A DNA stretch of 64,000 bases from Kiritimatiellia bacterium (GCA_017514235.1 JAFWKK010000018.1:1-64000); one strand, 5' to 3'; counted from the first letter of the stretch, positions 8,898-18,784 are shown. Numbers and translations: made by a program. Notes: generated by a model not told the origin, from the letters alone.

Positions 8898-10802
8898 CTA
8901 ATCAACAAGCTGTGGACTCGCTGCTCTGTACAATTTCTCGTGAGCAGCTTTCAGCACCGCCGCATCGAACTTCAGAACCTTGCGGTCGTACGTCATGAAG
9001 CCGTTGATCTCCAGCTCCACATCCGTAGTCTGCGTATAGACGGCTCCGCCCAGCCCTCTCTCAATCAACGGCAGGAGCTTGTCCATCAACCCAAGATAGG
9101 CCGCCTCCAGACCTTCGCGCGTTGCGGTGTCGGACGTGCCGCCATACCCCCAGTTGGCAGTCGCCACGCGCCAGAGATGGTTGCTGACCGGATGACCGAG
9201 TCCGCCGAACTCTCCAAGGAAACTTATGCGGCGGTCGTTTGCAGCCAGCATGTCGGGGCCTCGGTAAATATGCATGTCCACGGTATCGCCAGCCTCGCAT
9301 TCGTCAGGGGGCTTGTGAGAAGTCGTGACGCGATTGGCCCAGCCCTGCGGAAGAATGTGTCCGCCTTCGTAGTCCCACGCGCCGGAGGGTCCGCCCACGA
9401 GCCTGGTGGGATCGTAGCGCCTGATCCAGTCAAGCGTTACATGCGTGAAGAACTCCCCGGGCTGGCTCCAGCCCTCGTTGTACGGGATCCACATCACGAT
9501 GGACGGAAAAACGCGCAGAGTGTCGACGATTTCCTTGAACTCCCTGCGGTAAAACCCATACTGTGGATTGAGGTCGCCGAGCCGCTGTCCGTTCGGCATG
9601 TCCTGCAACACGAGAAGGCCGAGCATATCGCACAGATGATAGTAACGCGCCGGTTCCACCTTGATGTGCTTGCGCATCATGTTGCAACCAAGCGCCTTGA
9701 CCGTGCGGATGTCGTGTTCCATCGCCTCTTCGGACGGCGGGGTGAGGAAACCGTCCGGCCACCAGCCCTGGTCGAGCGGACCATAGACGAAATACGGCTT
9801 CCCGTTCAGGAAGAAACGCGGCACGCCCTTTCCGTCCTTGCGCCGCTCGAAGGAGCGCATCGCGAAATAGCCCTCGATGGAATCCTTGCCATACGCCGCC
9901 TTGAACGTATAGAGGGCAGGCGAATCGGGCGACCACAGCTTGACGGGAACCGGCAAACGGAGCTCCGCCGCCGTGCCGGGAACGGCTTCAAAGTCCGCGA
10001 CCCGTGCATCGCCATCAAACACCGTGACCTTCACCTTGTAGCCCGATGCAGGGCCGCTCACATCGAACAGGAAGCGCGCCACGCCCTTCGCCACGTCGGA
10101 CTCCACGCGGTAATCGGCGATCCATCGCTCCGGCACGGATTCCAGCCACACCGTCTGCCAGATGCCGCTCATGCGCGTATAGTAGCACGAGTGCGGCTTG
10201 AACACCTGCTTGCCGGTGGAGCCGATGAAATCCGTCGTCGGATCCCACACGCAAACCGTCAGCTCGTTCGCCCCCGGACTTACGAAATCCGTAATGTCCA
10301 CCGTGAACGGCGCGGTGCCGCCCTCGTGCGGAACATCCAGCACCTCGCTATGTCCGATGAACACCTGGCAGCGGAAATCCACGCCGCCAAAATGCAACAG
10401 CAGTCGTTCGCCCGGCTTCGGCCGCACGTTTATCGTGCGACGATACCACAGCAGATCGGCCGGTTCGAGAAGCTGCCCCACGCCTGAAAGCGGCGTCTCC
10501 ACGGCAAAAGGAACCAGTATCTCGCCCTTGAACTTGACCGGCTGCCGATTCGCCTTGCCCCACGGCATCGAAACCGTCTGCTGCGCCCCTGTCGTTATGG
10601 CGCACTCCCACAGTCCGTTGAGACACACCCAGTTCTTGCGTACAAGCTGCGGACGCGGATAGGAACGCCAGACAGTCTCTGGCGCAACCTTCTCGCCCCA
10701 TTCGGTCATCATCTTCGAACCTGATTGCGGATTTGCAACCGGAGCCCACGCCATCGCCCCATGCGCCAGCAGGCAGGGCAATGCAAAAACTAACAGTTTC
10801 AT
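8898..10802 (-). CDS. Exported GH2-family glycosidase
   Basis: The protein has 634 aa with a Sec signal peptide (MKLLVFALPCLLAHGAMA). The GH2 order is visible: a sugar-binding jelly roll (about 60-210, LLHFGGVDFRCQVFIG), an Ig-like domain, then a TIM barrel. The acid/base motif is PYNEGWSQ and the nucleophile is probably the Glu of GEFGGLGH. MRKHIKVEPARYYHLCDMLGLLVLQDMP is typical of the barrel. It is short compared with LacZ-type enzymes because C-terminal domains are missing, as in many Bacteroidota and PVC GH2 enzymes. Beta-galactosidase, beta-glucuronidase and beta-mannosidase all remain possible. A GAGG ribosome site precedes the ATG, and the gene follows the giant repeat protein by 10 nt, in one operon. 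Confidence 0.87.
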   Translation of the reverse strand: MKLLVFALPCLLAHGAMAWAPVANPQSGSKMMTEWGEKVAPETVWRSYPRPQLVRKNWVCLNGLWECAITTGAQQTVSMPWGKANRQPVKFKGEILVPFAVETPLSGVGQLLEPADLLWYRRTINVRPKPGERLLLHFGGVDFRCQVFIGHSEVLDVPHEGGTAPFTVDITDFVSPGANELTVCVWDPTTDFIGSTGKQVFKPHSCYYTRMSGIWQTVWLESVPERWIADYRVESDVAKGVARFLFDVSGPASGYKVKVTVFDGDARVADFEAVPGTAAELRLPVPVKLWSPDSPALYTFKAAYGKDSIEGYFAMRSFERRKDGKGVPRFFLNGKPYFVYGPLDQGWWPDGFLTPPSEEAMEHDIRTVKALGCNMMRKHIKVEPARYYHLCDMLGLLVLQDMPNGQRLGDLNPQYGFYRREFKEIVDTLRVFPSIVMWIPYNEGWSQPGEFFTHVTLDWIRRYDPTRLVGGPSGAWDYEGGHILPQGWANRVTTSHKPPDECEAGDTVDMHIYRGPDMLAANDRRISFLGEFGGLGHPVSNHLWRVATANWGYGGTSDTATREGLEAAYLGLMDKLLPLIERGLGGAVYTQTTDVELEINGFMTYDRKVLKFDAAVLKAAHEKLYRAASPQLVD

Positions 10803-10812
10803 TGGTCTTACC

Positions 10813-13800
10813 TCAACGGATAATGATATTGATCCCTTGCCGACGTTTCAACTGGAGCGCAACGCCGCCAGTCACGTTCGCCGTGCGCATCTCAAAGCCG
10901 GCAGGCAACGTGCAATCGGACACATTCACGCCATCGGCTGCGACAAGAACCGTCTGCCAGCCGCGCAGGCCGCTCATTTCGGAAGGCAGAACAACCGTAG
11001 CGCCAGAGAGATCGGCCGAACCCGACAGATTCACTGTCTTGCCACTTGCGAAGGACACTGCCGAACCGGCCTCCATCTCGAGCGACCCGAAATTCAGGTC
11101 GTCCGACATCGCCAGCGTGCCGTTTGCGGCGACCTTCAGCGTCACGTCGTTCGCAGTCGTGGAATTGACCGTCAGGGTACCGTTCGTTATGACGAGCGTG
11201 CCTTCGCCGGCCACATCCTCGTCTATCGTGGCGATGCCACCATCTGGATCGACCGTCAGCACCGAACCAGCCTCAATGCGGAGAGCCCGCTCATCAGCCG
11301 TGGTCGTGGTTGACACACCGCTCGCCGGGCCATACGTCCAGCCATCCGACACCTTGATCGTGGGCCTGCCGCGCACACCGATGGCAACAGCAGCGGCGGT
11401 ATTGTCGGCAGTGACCGTGCTCCAGGACGCCGGGCGCACCGTCAGGGTGCCACCGAACTCGACGCGCGACGACGCCGTCCCCGAACGCGTTGAGGCGATA
11501 TTCAGCGTGCCCTTGCCGCGGTAGCCCTGATTGACTCCGCCATAGAACGGAACGTTGATGTTCATCGTACCATTGATGAAGGAGGCCGGCGCGCATGCCG
11601 TAAGGCGATAGAAAGCCGCCGCGTCGCTGGTGAAAGTCAACGTCGCATTTTCCGCCACCCGGAACATGCCGCGCTTGGAAAGACCAATGTTCGCATTCTG
11701 CTTCATGAAGGTGAAATCGCCGCCGGGGATGACCGTAAACGAACTCAATATGGCCGGATATTGGCTCTCGAAGAAAGCAGAAAGCTTGGGTTGTGCAAAA
11801 GTAATACCGAAACGCACATCGCCTTTTATGTACAGTCCACCATTTGCATCGGCGCGGTTGAAACTGGCATTGTTTCCGCCAAGCCCGTTATCGGAAGAAA
11901 TGACGATCGGACCAAACCCCTGCGCATAGAGTTCAGGGGTCCACCAGCGGAGTGAAATTCCTATGACCTGCGGAAGCGCCGAAAAGTTCTGTATGGACTT
12001 GTTCATATTGTGCTGCACCCCGCCATAAAGGAAGTACGAGCCGGTGGCGTTGTCAAGGAACGTCCATCCGTTAATCGCCGCGCCACCGAAATCGGGCACG
12101 CTCGAACGCCGCATCTTGCCGAGCGCGTAGATGCGGCGGCTGGTCGCAGCGCCAAAGTAATGCGGGCCGGCCGTCTGCTCCATGTATTCTGGAGGGCTTG
12201 ACTTCACCCAGTTGTTGATGTTCGTGAAGAGGTTGCCGTCGCCGCCCTTCCATTCCCACTCCTTGCCGGCATACGTTCCCGCCGGATAGTCGCGGCAGAG
12301 CGAGATCTGTCCAAACTCATTGCGCAGCTGCCAGAGGCCCTGCTCGTTGCCAGTGACCTCAATCTGCGCAAGGAGAGTGTCCGGGAGCGCCTTCGACTCT
12401 AAGTCGTGCAGAATCGGGAAGGCTCCGTACGTAAAGCTCGTCGGGGCGGCAACGACGATCCGCGCGCTGCCGTCGATGCTCCAGTTCGCGGCGGAGACGG
12501 ACTGCGCCTGGGCGTTGAACTTGAGCACGGCACCGGCACCGAGCGAGAAGGTGTCGGCCACAAGCCGGGTCCATTCGTAATTCTGCCCCTGTGTGCCAAG
12601 GTAGCAGTCGCCGAGTTCGAGCGTCGTCCCCGCCGTGACCACCAACGTGTCTATGACATTGTAGGTAAATGCCGGATCAATCTGCGCCGTACCGCCTCCG
12701 GTGACGGTGAGTTCGAGGGAACTATTGCCCGAGGCGACACCACGCAGATAAACCTTGGCAACGGACGTGTCGATGGTCATCGGCCCGTAGCAGTAGAGAT
12801 ACGCATTGCAAACGCTGTGGGTCATGTCCGAAAGCGCGCTGATCCTCGTCGGCCCGTAGATGTTGTTCTGCCTGTTGCCAAACCAATAGAACGGGTAAGT
12901 CGAACCGCCCTGAAACACGATCTCGTCGAGGTCTATGTTTTGCTGGTTTGACCCAGTGTCCAGATTGCGGAATTGAAGCGTCGTGAGTGGTGCATCCGAC
13001 TTGATCGGCTCCGGTCCCGTCTTGCACACGATTCTGTAGTTGAGCGATCTCACCTTAGGATTCGCAAGCAGTCTCGTGATGAACGTATCGCCGTCGCAGT
13101 TAACATCGAAGTTGAACTTAATGTCGCCGCCGTCGATCACCACCTTGTCGTCGGACCCGACAGTCGGAACGTGGTTGAGCACGAACCGAGTGTCCTCTCC
13201 GACATGCAGTGCGGCCCCAACCGCAAGGACCATGTCCCCAAGCGTCAGCTCGCCGCTTGCAAAATCAAGCATTTCCGTGCCTCGGGAGAAATTGAGCTTG
13301 CCCATCGAAACGGAACCACCGTCTATCTTCATGTTGAACCGGCGCGTAGCATATCGGGAGTCGCCTTCGCCGAGCTGACCGCCGATGTGAAGAACCGCAT
13401 TGGTGCCGACCATGACGCTGCAATTGTCATCGTTCGGAGTGTAGCCATATCCAAGATTCCCGACGATCTCGACCGTGCCACGGTTCTCAATGCTCAATCT
13501 CGACTCGTCGTTCCACAGATGGTGAGTAGGTGCCTTGAACAGACCACCGTTTTTTACAACAAGCGGACAGTTGGCAAGAACACCGACTTCTCTACATTCA
13601 ACTGTCGGACCATCAATCGTGAGCCCTCTGAGGTAGCGGCAGAACACGTTCCTTGCAAGAGGATCATTGCTATCATAGGATGCACCTGTAAACGTCAGAC
13701 TTCCGGATCCGGTGAAAGTCACGCCCTCAAGCGAATACGTTCCGTTAATTCCAAGCCACAAGAGATCTGCAACATAGTCTGCATCAATCGAAACGGAATA

Positions 13801-14025
13801 CTCGATCCACCGGTTTGGCTTGCCCTCAAGCGTCCAGGCGTCGAAATAGGCATATTCGCCAGTAGTCGGAATATGCCCGAGCGACCAATGGCGAGCATCA
13901 CCCCAGCTTCCGTTGTAGTCTCCTTCCACGGCTTGCCATCTGTTAGTCGTCAGCGTGCCACCGAACACCGACAGACACACGGTGCCAAGCGTGACAACCG
14001 ACATTACAATCCATTTGCTTGTCAT
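10813..14025 (-). CDS. Giant secreted beta-repeat protein with C-terminal GINIIIR tail
   Basis: The 1070-aa protein has a Sec signal (MTSKWIVMSVVTLGTVCLSVFGG). The rest is low-complexity beta-helix-like sequence rich in G, T, N and S. It has autotransporter-passenger-like strands (VAGEGTLVITNGTLTVNS, AGSAVSFASGKTVNLSGSADLSGATVVLPS) and WKGGDGNLFTNINNW-type openings. There is no outer-membrane beta-barrel at the end. It stops in LKRRQGINIIIR, one of four related C-termini in this window. It is the first gene of the locus (GH2, GH42-like fusion, MFS follow) and divergent from the XylR-type regulator. I infer a cell-surface, glycan-facing role; the function is unknown. Confidence 0.8.
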   Translation of the reverse strand: MTSKWIVMSVVTLGTVCLSVFGGTLTTNRWQAVEGDYNGSWGDARHWSLGHIPTTGEYAYFDAWTLEGKPNRWIEYSVSIDADYVADLLWLGINGTYSLEGVTFTGSGSLTFTGASYDSNDPLARNVFCRYLRGLTIDGPTVECREVGVLANCPLVVKNGGLFKAPTHHLWNDESRLSIENRGTVEIVGNLGYGYTPNDDNCSVMVGTNAVLHIGGQLGEGDSRYATRRFNMKIDGGSVSMGKLNFSRGTEMLDFASGELTLGDMVLAVGAALHVGEDTRFVLNHVPTVGSDDKVVIDGGDIKFNFDVNCDGDTFITRLLANPKVRSLNYRIVCKTGPEPIKSDAPLTTLQFRNLDTGSNQQNIDLDEIVFQGGSTYPFYWFGNRQNNIYGPTRISALSDMTHSVCNAYLYCYGPMTIDTSVAKVYLRGVASGNSSLELTVTGGGTAQIDPAFTYNVIDTLVVTAGTTLELGDCYLGTQGQNYEWTRLVADTFSLGAGAVLKFNAQAQSVSAANWSIDGSARIVVAAPTSFTYGAFPILHDLESKALPDTLLAQIEVTGNEQGLWQLRNEFGQISLCRDYPAGTYAGKEWEWKGGDGNLFTNINNWVKSSPPEYMEQTAGPHYFGAATSRRIYALGKMRRSSVPDFGGAAINGWTFLDNATGSYFLYGGVQHNMNKSIQNFSALPQVIGISLRWWTPELYAQGFGPIVISSDNGLGGNNASFNRADANGGLYIKGDVRFGITFAQPKLSAFFESQYPAILSSFTVIPGGDFTFMKQNANIGLSKRGMFRVAENATLTFTSDAAAFYRLTACAPASFINGTMNINVPFYGGVNQGYRGKGTLNIASTRSGTASSRVEFGGTLTVRPASWSTVTADNTAAAVAIGVRGRPTIKVSDGWTYGPASGVSTTTTADERALRIEAGSVLTVDPDGGIATIDEDVAGEGTLVITNGTLTVNSTTANDVTLKVAANGTLAMSDDLNFGSLEMEAGSAVSFASGKTVNLSGSADLSGATVVLPSEMSGLRGWQTVLVAADGVNVSDCTLPAGFEMRTANVTGGVALQLKRRQGINIIIR

Positions 14026-14075
14026 GGTTTTGCCTTTCGCAGTAAGATTAAGACACTATTTGCCTTTTATTGCGA

Positions 14076-14105
14076 ATAATAGCAAAACAAGGGTTCTGAA
14101 ATCAA
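14076..14105 (-). promoter_or_regulatory. Promoter of the giant-protein/GH2 operon
   Basis: The minus strand shows TTGATT (14100-14105), an 18-nt spacer ending in TGC, and TATTAT (14076-14081). That is a -35 plus extended -10 with the same 18-nt spacing as several other promoters here. The predicted start near 14069 gives a leader of about 45 nt, with GAAAGG before the ATG at 14025. Confidence 0.65.
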
Positions 14106-14148
14106 TGCACAAATGGGGCATAATCTAACAACAAAAACATCACGATTC

Positions 14149-14157
14149 TGGTATAAT
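14149..14157 (+). promoter_or_regulatory. Extended -10 promoter giving a leaderless regulator mRNA
   Basis: TGG-TATAAT (TATAAT at 14152-14157) is followed by exactly 7 nt and then the ATG of the regulator at 14165. Bacterial RNA polymerase usually starts about 7 nt after the -10 box, so the ATG would be at or within a base of the mRNA 5' end. The -35 region is poor. The G-rich spacer (aaggggg) would lie upstream of the transcript start and so not act as a ribosome site. Confidence 0.6.
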
Positions 14158-14164
14158 AAGGGGG

Positions 14165-15370
14165 ATGAAAAGAACAGTCCTGCAACAGTCGATACGCAAA
14201 GTGGCGGTGGCGGTGAAGCTCTCCGACGCCTCGTGGCGCGACTTCCTCACCGGCTTCTTCGACTACGCGAAGCGGAAGACCCACTGGGACATCCGCGTGC
14301 TGCAATCGTCAATGGAACTCGAACAGGCGACTGCGAGCTGTGACGGTGTCGTCACCGGGATGGAACCGTCCCGCAACACACAGGCTGTCGTCGCGCACAA
14401 GTCAATCCCGCTCGTCGCAATCGGCGCAGAGTGGAAGCTGAAGCACGGCAACGCACCGGTCGCGTTCATACGGAACGACAACGAGGACATCGGGCGCTTC
14501 TGCGCGAAGCACTTTCGCTCGTTCGGCCAGTTCGCATCAGCCGGCTTCGTACCGTCCGATGCCGAAGACGACTGGTCGTCTGCACGGGAGAAAGGCTTCT
14601 TCGATGGCTTCGGCGACATCGCAAGATCGGTCTTCGGCGTAACGCCTGAGCCAGGTTCGGACGCCGACATCGCCGCGCTCGCCGACTGGCTGACGTCGCT
14701 CCCGAAGCCGGCCGCCGTCATGGCCGCGTGGGACATGCGCGCCGTCCATGTGCTCAGCGCCTGCCGCCTGGCGCGACTCAAGGTGCCAGGGCAGGTCGCC
14801 GTAATCGGCGTGGACAACGACCCGCTCCTCTGCGACTTCACCGTGCCGCCTCTCACCAGCGTCGCCCCTGACCATGCCCTCGAGGGCCAGATCGCCGCAG
14901 AGACCATAGACCACATGATGCGCAGACGCGACGGACCGAAGACGCTGCACGTCCTGAACACGGCGAAGAAGATGGCGGAGCGAGAGTCGGCGAAGCCTAT
15001 ATCGCCTGTCACCGCGCTAATCGCCCGCGCTCTCGCTTTCATCGCCGCACATGCCGATGAGAACATCAAGGCCGCCAACGTCTCCGACGCGCTCGGCGTC
15101 TCGCGCTCGCTTCTCGACCTTCGCTTCCGCGAGTTCCGGGGCGAGACTGTCGCCAAAGCCATCGCCCGGCACAGGCTGGAAGCCGTCAAGCGGCTCCTGT
15201 CGGACACCGGCCTTTCCATCCGCGCCATATCGGCAAAGTGCGGCTTCGCAAACGCCAACCACCTGAAGAACGCCTTCAAGCGTTCGTGCGGAATGTCGAT
15301 GCGAGAGTTCAGGAGCGGATGCAACGGCAGCGGCAGGCGGCAATGTGCCGCGGAGCGCGCGTCCCATTGA
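14165..15370 (+). CDS. XylR-type regulator (LacI-like sensor plus AraC HTH)
   Basis: The protein has 401 aa. Residues about 10-280 form a periplasmic-binding-protein-like sensor of the XylR/LacI type (VAVIGVDNDPLLCDFTVPPLTSV near the end). Residues about 290-395 are an AraC-type double helix-turn-helix (VSDALGVSRSLLDLRFREF, then AISAKCGFANANHLKNAFKR). Related regulators bind a free sugar and activate catabolic promoters. It is divergent from the giant-protein/GH2 operon, its likely target. The start is the ATG 7 nt after a TATAAT box. The inducer cannot be read from sequence. Confidence 0.9.
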   Translation: MKRTVLQQSIRKVAVAVKLSDASWRDFLTGFFDYAKRKTHWDIRVLQSSMELEQATASCDGVVTGMEPSRNTQAVVAHKSIPLVAIGAEWKLKHGNAPVAFIRNDNEDIGRFCAKHFRSFGQFASAGFVPSDAEDDWSSAREKGFFDGFGDIARSVFGVTPEPGSDADIAALADWLTSLPKPAAVMAAWDMRAVHVLSACRLARLKVPGQVAVIGVDNDPLLCDFTVPPLTSVAPDHALEGQIAAETIDHMMRRRDGPKTLHVLNTAKKMAERESAKPISPVTALIARALAFIAAHADENIKAANVSDALGVSRSLLDLRFREFRGETVAKAIARHRLEAVKRLLSDTGLSIRAISAKCGFANANHLKNAFKRSCGMSMREFRSGCNGSGRRQCAAERASH

Positions 15371-15395
15371 CTTCGACTGCGATTTTTAAGATAAT
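15367..15395 (+). promoter_or_regulatory. Promoter of the metallo-hydrolase gene
   Basis: TTGACT (15367-15372), a 17-nt spacer and GATAAT (15390-15395) form a good sigma-70-type pair. The -35 overlaps the stop codon of the regulator. The downstream leader carries GGAAGG before the ATG at 15426, so the gene can be expressed apart from the regulator. Confidence 0.6.
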
Positions 15396-15425
15396 TCCAG
15401 GAAGACGAACGGAAGGCTCGGCATC

Positions 15426-16643
15426 ATGCATGCAAAACTAGACAGGCGCAACTTCATTATCGACACGCTTGGAGCGGCGGCAGGCTTAGCGGCCGGCGGG
15501 TGCGTGACGTGCGGCGACGAGGTCGGACGCACGTATCCGGGCTGGAGGCCCGGCGAGCTTGACATACACTTCATCCACACCGGCACCTCCGAAAACACGT
15601 TCATGATCCTTCCGGACGGCACAACGATGCTGCTCGACTGCGGACACGTCAAGCGCCGCGCACCGGGCTATGCCGAAGCCATCCCTCCGGAGCCAAGCGG
15701 CAAAAGGCGCGCAGGAGAGTGGGTGCGAAGGTACATTGAACGGCTCGTGCCACAGCGCGAGATCGACTACCTCATGGTCTCGCACTGGCACTCCGACCAC
15801 ATCGCCGGAATCCCGGACGTCGCCGAGTCGTTCCGGTTCCTGAACTACTACGACCACCAGTACCCGAACGTGGGCCAGTACCGCAGGGACGTCGACGCCA
15901 AAGACTTCGACACGTTCCAGAAATGGCTCGCCTCCGCGCTGAAGGACGGCATGAAACGGGAGCCGTTCAAAGTAGGGGCGAAGAACCAGATACGACTGCT
16001 GCACGACCCGGCGGATTACTACAAAGGCGTGTTCTCAATACGCAACCTCGCCGCGAACGGCGTGATGTGGGACGGCAAGGACGGCCTGATCGACGTTGCA
16101 GGCGAACACGTCAAGGCGACAGGCGAGAAGACCATCCGCGAAAACGCCCTCTCCTCCGCAGTCCGCATCCGCTACGGCGGCTTCACCTACTACACGGGAG
16201 GCGATCTGGAAGGCGACTTCGTCGGTGCGGACGGAAAGAAATTCAGCTACGAGGCGCGCGTTGGCGAGGTGACAGGGCCGGTCGTTGTGTGCAAGACAAA
16301 CCACCACTCCTTCCCGGCAGCGATGCAGGACGGATTCATAAAGGCCGTGAAGCCGCAGCTGTTCCTCTCAAGCTCATGGAGCCCGAACCAGCAGAACATC
16401 CTGTCGCTCAGGCGAATGACGTCACGCGAGAACTACGATGGCGACCGCGTCGTCGCATACGGCGCAATCCCCGAGTTCAAGATGCGGCAGTTCGCCCAGA
16501 ACGGGCTTGCGAACTTCCTCGCCCCCGCCGGGCACGCCGTGGTGAAGGTCAACCCCGGCGGCTTTGCGTTCAGGCTCTACACGCTCACGTCGCATGACGA
16601 GTCGATGCGGATCGTCGGCATCCGCGACTTCCTCTGCTGCTGA
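15426..16643 (+). CDS. Tat-exported lipoprotein with metallo-beta-lactamase fold
   Basis: The protein has 405 aa. The N-terminus (DRRNFIIDTLGAAAGLAAGGC) combines a twin-arginine motif with a lipobox Cys, indicating a folded, lipid-anchored exported protein. The core holds the metal-binding motif SHWHSDHIAG near residue 120, a later Asp in TGGDLEGD and a His pair in KTNHHSF. The fold resembles the ComEC-associated metallo-beta-lactamase domain (LDIHFIHTGTSENTFMI), here without membrane segments. The substrate is unknown; hydrolysis of an ester, phosphodiester or lactone in the envelope is possible. It converges on the KDG kinase gene with a 6-nt gap. Confidence 0.8.
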   Translation: MHAKLDRRNFIIDTLGAAAGLAAGGCVTCGDEVGRTYPGWRPGELDIHFIHTGTSENTFMILPDGTTMLLDCGHVKRRAPGYAEAIPPEPSGKRRAGEWVRRYIERLVPQREIDYLMVSHWHSDHIAGIPDVAESFRFLNYYDHQYPNVGQYRRDVDAKDFDTFQKWLASALKDGMKREPFKVGAKNQIRLLHDPADYYKGVFSIRNLAANGVMWDGKDGLIDVAGEHVKATGEKTIRENALSSAVRIRYGGFTYYTGGDLEGDFVGADGKKFSYEARVGEVTGPVVVCKTNHHSFPAAMQDGFIKAVKPQLFLSSSWSPNQQNILSLRRMTSRENYDGDRVVAYGAIPEFKMRQFAQNGLANFLAPAGHAVVKVNPGGFAFRLYTLTSHDESMRIVGIRDFLCC

Positions 16644-16649
16644 GGGCGG

Positions 16650-17675
16650 CTAGCGCTGGACCCTGCCCGTGCCGTTGCCGGCGGCGAGCGTCTCCACCTC
16701 GGCGACGCTCACATGGTTGAAGTCAAGCTCGATTGAGTGTTTGAGGGCCGACGCCGCCACTGCGAACTCTATCGCCTCGGCGTCACCGCGCCCGGAGATG
16801 AGCGCATAGACGAGTCCGCCACCGAAGCTGTCGCCTCCGCCCACGCGGTCCACTATGTGCAGCTTGTACTCCCTCGAGAAGAACGCCTTCTTCGCCTTGG
16901 CGTCGTAGATCATTCCCGCCCAGAGGTTGTCGAACGCCGACAGCGACGTCCTGAGCGTGATCGCGACCTTTTTGCACCCGAAGCGCTTCACGAGCTGCTC
17001 CGCAACCGAGACGTAGCCCTGCTTGTCGAGCTTGCCGCTCTCCACGTCCGAACCCTTGCCGACAATGCCGAAGACGTCCGCCGCGTCAGCCTCGTTCGCA
17101 ATGAGGACATCTACGTACGGGACCAGCTTCGCCATGCACTTGCCGGCCTCAGCCCTGGTCCACAGCTTGCCGCGGTAGTTGAGGTCGCAGCTCACGGTGA
17201 TGCGATGCGCCTTGCAGTACTTGAGCGCGTCAAGGCAGATTGCCGGGCACTCCCCGCCGAGAGCCGGCGTGATGCCGGTGAAGTGGAACCACTTCGCTCC
17301 CTTAAGTATCTTCGCCCAGTCAAAATCGCCGCGCTTCGCAAGCGCTATCGACGAGCCCGCCCGGTCGTATATGACCTTCGACGCGCGCTGCGAAGCCCCC
17401 TTCTCGGCGAAGTAGACGCCGAGGCGCGGCCCGCCCCAGACGATGGCCGAGGTGTCCACTCCGAAGCGACGCATCTCGTTGCGCGCGGCGGCTCCGAGCG
17501 GATTGTCGGGAAGCTTCGTGACGAAGGCCGCGTCCACGCCGTAGTTGGCGAGCGACACGGCTACGTTGGCCTCGCCGCCGGCGTAGGAGACCTCGAACTT
17601 GTCCGCCTGAACGAACCGGCGGTAGCCCTCCGGATTCAGTCGCATCATTATTTCGCCGAACGTTACAACTCTCAT
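16650..17675 (-). CDS. kdgK: 2-keto-3-deoxygluconate kinase (PfkB family)
   Basis: This 341-aa cytoplasmic PfkB kinase would phosphorylate 2-keto-3-deoxygluconate to KDPG, feeding pectin and uronate carbon into the Entner-Doudoroff route. Visible are the N-terminal GEIMMRLNPEGYRRF, the YAGGEANVAVSLA substrate loop and the C-terminal GGGDSFGGGLVYAL catalytic/anion-hole motif in its KDG-kinase form. The start is the ATG preceded by AGGAAAGG; a longer reading would lie inside the upstream gene. The ATG overlaps the upstream phosphoesterase stop (ATGA), so translation is coupled. KDG kinase is the best call, but fructokinase-type activity is not excluded. Confidence 0.85.
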   Translation of the reverse strand: MRVVTFGEIMMRLNPEGYRRFVQADKFEVSYAGGEANVAVSLANYGVDAAFVTKLPDNPLGAAARNEMRRFGVDTSAIVWGGPRLGVYFAEKGASQRASKVIYDRAGSSIALAKRGDFDWAKILKGAKWFHFTGITPALGGECPAICLDALKYCKAHRITVSCDLNYRGKLWTRAEAGKCMAKLVPYVDVLIANEADAADVFGIVGKGSDVESGKLDKQGYVSVAEQLVKRFGCKKVAITLRTSLSAFDNLWAGMIYDAKAKKAFFSREYKLHIVDRVGGGDSFGGGLVYALISGRGDAEAIEFAVAASALKHSIELDFNHVSVAEVETLAAGNGTGRVQR

Positions 17676-18784
17676 CTTGCGTTTTCCTTTCCTGACATCC
17701 CCTTGCGCAGCACTATGACCGCGATCTCGGGCGGGTTGAAGAAGCGCAGCGGAAAACCGGCCCACTGGCCGACGCCGCGCGAAACATAGAGATTTCCGCC
17801 GGGCAGCGCATACGTGCCATGCACGAACCCGTTGTTGAACCTGGCCACAACCCTGTCGAAACCGGGCGAGATGCCGCCATGCGTGTGTCCGGAAAGCTGA
17901 AGCCTGACGCCGTGCCTGGCGACATTGTCCCGCGCAGCCCCCGGCCTGTGCTCGAGCAGCACCCTGAACTCGCCGTTGGTCGCGGCTGCAAACGCCTTGC
18001 CTACGTTCGGCACCACGTCAAGGTAGCGCACGGCGGCGATGTCGTTAACGCCGCCAAGCGCAAGAGACTTCCTCGGGAACGCGCATGCGTTAGCCAGGAA
18101 ATTGAATCCGCTCTCGTCGAACCACCTGCGCCAGACGGGGGCGTCGAGAAAATACTCGTGGTTGCCGCGAATGCACCAGACGCCGTCCGGCGCACGAAGA
18201 TCCTTGAGAGGCTCGACATCGCGGACGCGCTGCGCCACGGTGCCGTCAACGTAGTCGCCGGTCAGGCATATGAGATCGGGCTTGGCAGCGTTGACGCGCT
18301 CCACGATGCCGCGGGTGCGCCAGCCGCGCAACGACGCGCTGCAGTGAAGGTCGGAAAGTTGCGCTATGCGGTAGCCGTCAAGCTCTTCGGGCAGGTCGGA
18401 ATAGTGCAGCTCCACTTCACGGACGGACGGAAGCATTATTCCGTTTGCCAGTCCGACAGCGGCCAAGCCCCACGCCAGGACAGGCAGCACGACCGTGCGG
18501 CCACGCCTCACCCACCAGACCAGGCTCAGGGCAAACAGTATGAAGAACCCCGAACAGGCCCAGTCCCAGACCCACAGCAAAGCCTCCGGAAAATCCGGCG
18601 CCTGCGCGGAGCCGCCGAGCGCAGCGTAAATCACGCCTCGGGACGCGCAGGCCAGGAGCACGGCGATCCAAATCAGCCTCGGACGCGTGCGCAGACGCGC
18701 AGGCGCGACAAAGGTCAGCATCGTCAGGAACGCGACGGCCAGGGGGAAGAGCGTGATTATGACAATAGTGTTGGTTATCCTCAC
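17672..18784 (-). CDS. Membrane-anchored metallophosphoesterase (YkuE-like)
   Basis: The protein has 370 aa. About four hydrophobic segments span residues 5-125, followed by a calcineurin-like phosphoesterase domain: QLSDLHC, LTGDYVDG, RGNHEYF and SGHTHGG are the metal-ligand motifs in the usual order. The YkuE group includes UDP-diacylglucosamine- and phospholipid-directed enzymes; the substrate here is not known. The start codon is GTG, overlapping the stop of rsgA as GTGA, and the gene's own stop overlaps the kdgK start as ATGA. That ties three functionally unlike genes into one transcript. Confidence 0.85.
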   Translation of the reverse strand: MRITNTIVIITLFPLAVAFLTMLTFVAPARLRTRPRLIWIAVLLACASRGVIYAALGGSAQAPDFPEALLWVWDWACSGFFILFALSLVWWVRRGRTVVLPVLAWGLAAVGLANGIMLPSVREVELHYSDLPEELDGYRIAQLSDLHCSASLRGWRTRGIVERVNAAKPDLICLTGDYVDGTVAQRVRDVEPLKDLRAPDGVWCIRGNHEYFLDAPVWRRWFDESGFNFLANACAFPRKSLALGGVNDIAAVRYLDVVPNVGKAFAAATNGEFRVLLEHRPGAARDNVARHGVRLQLSGHTHGGISPGFDRVVARFNNGFVHGTYALPGGNLYVSRGVGQWAGFPLRFFNPPEIAVIVLRKGMSGKENAR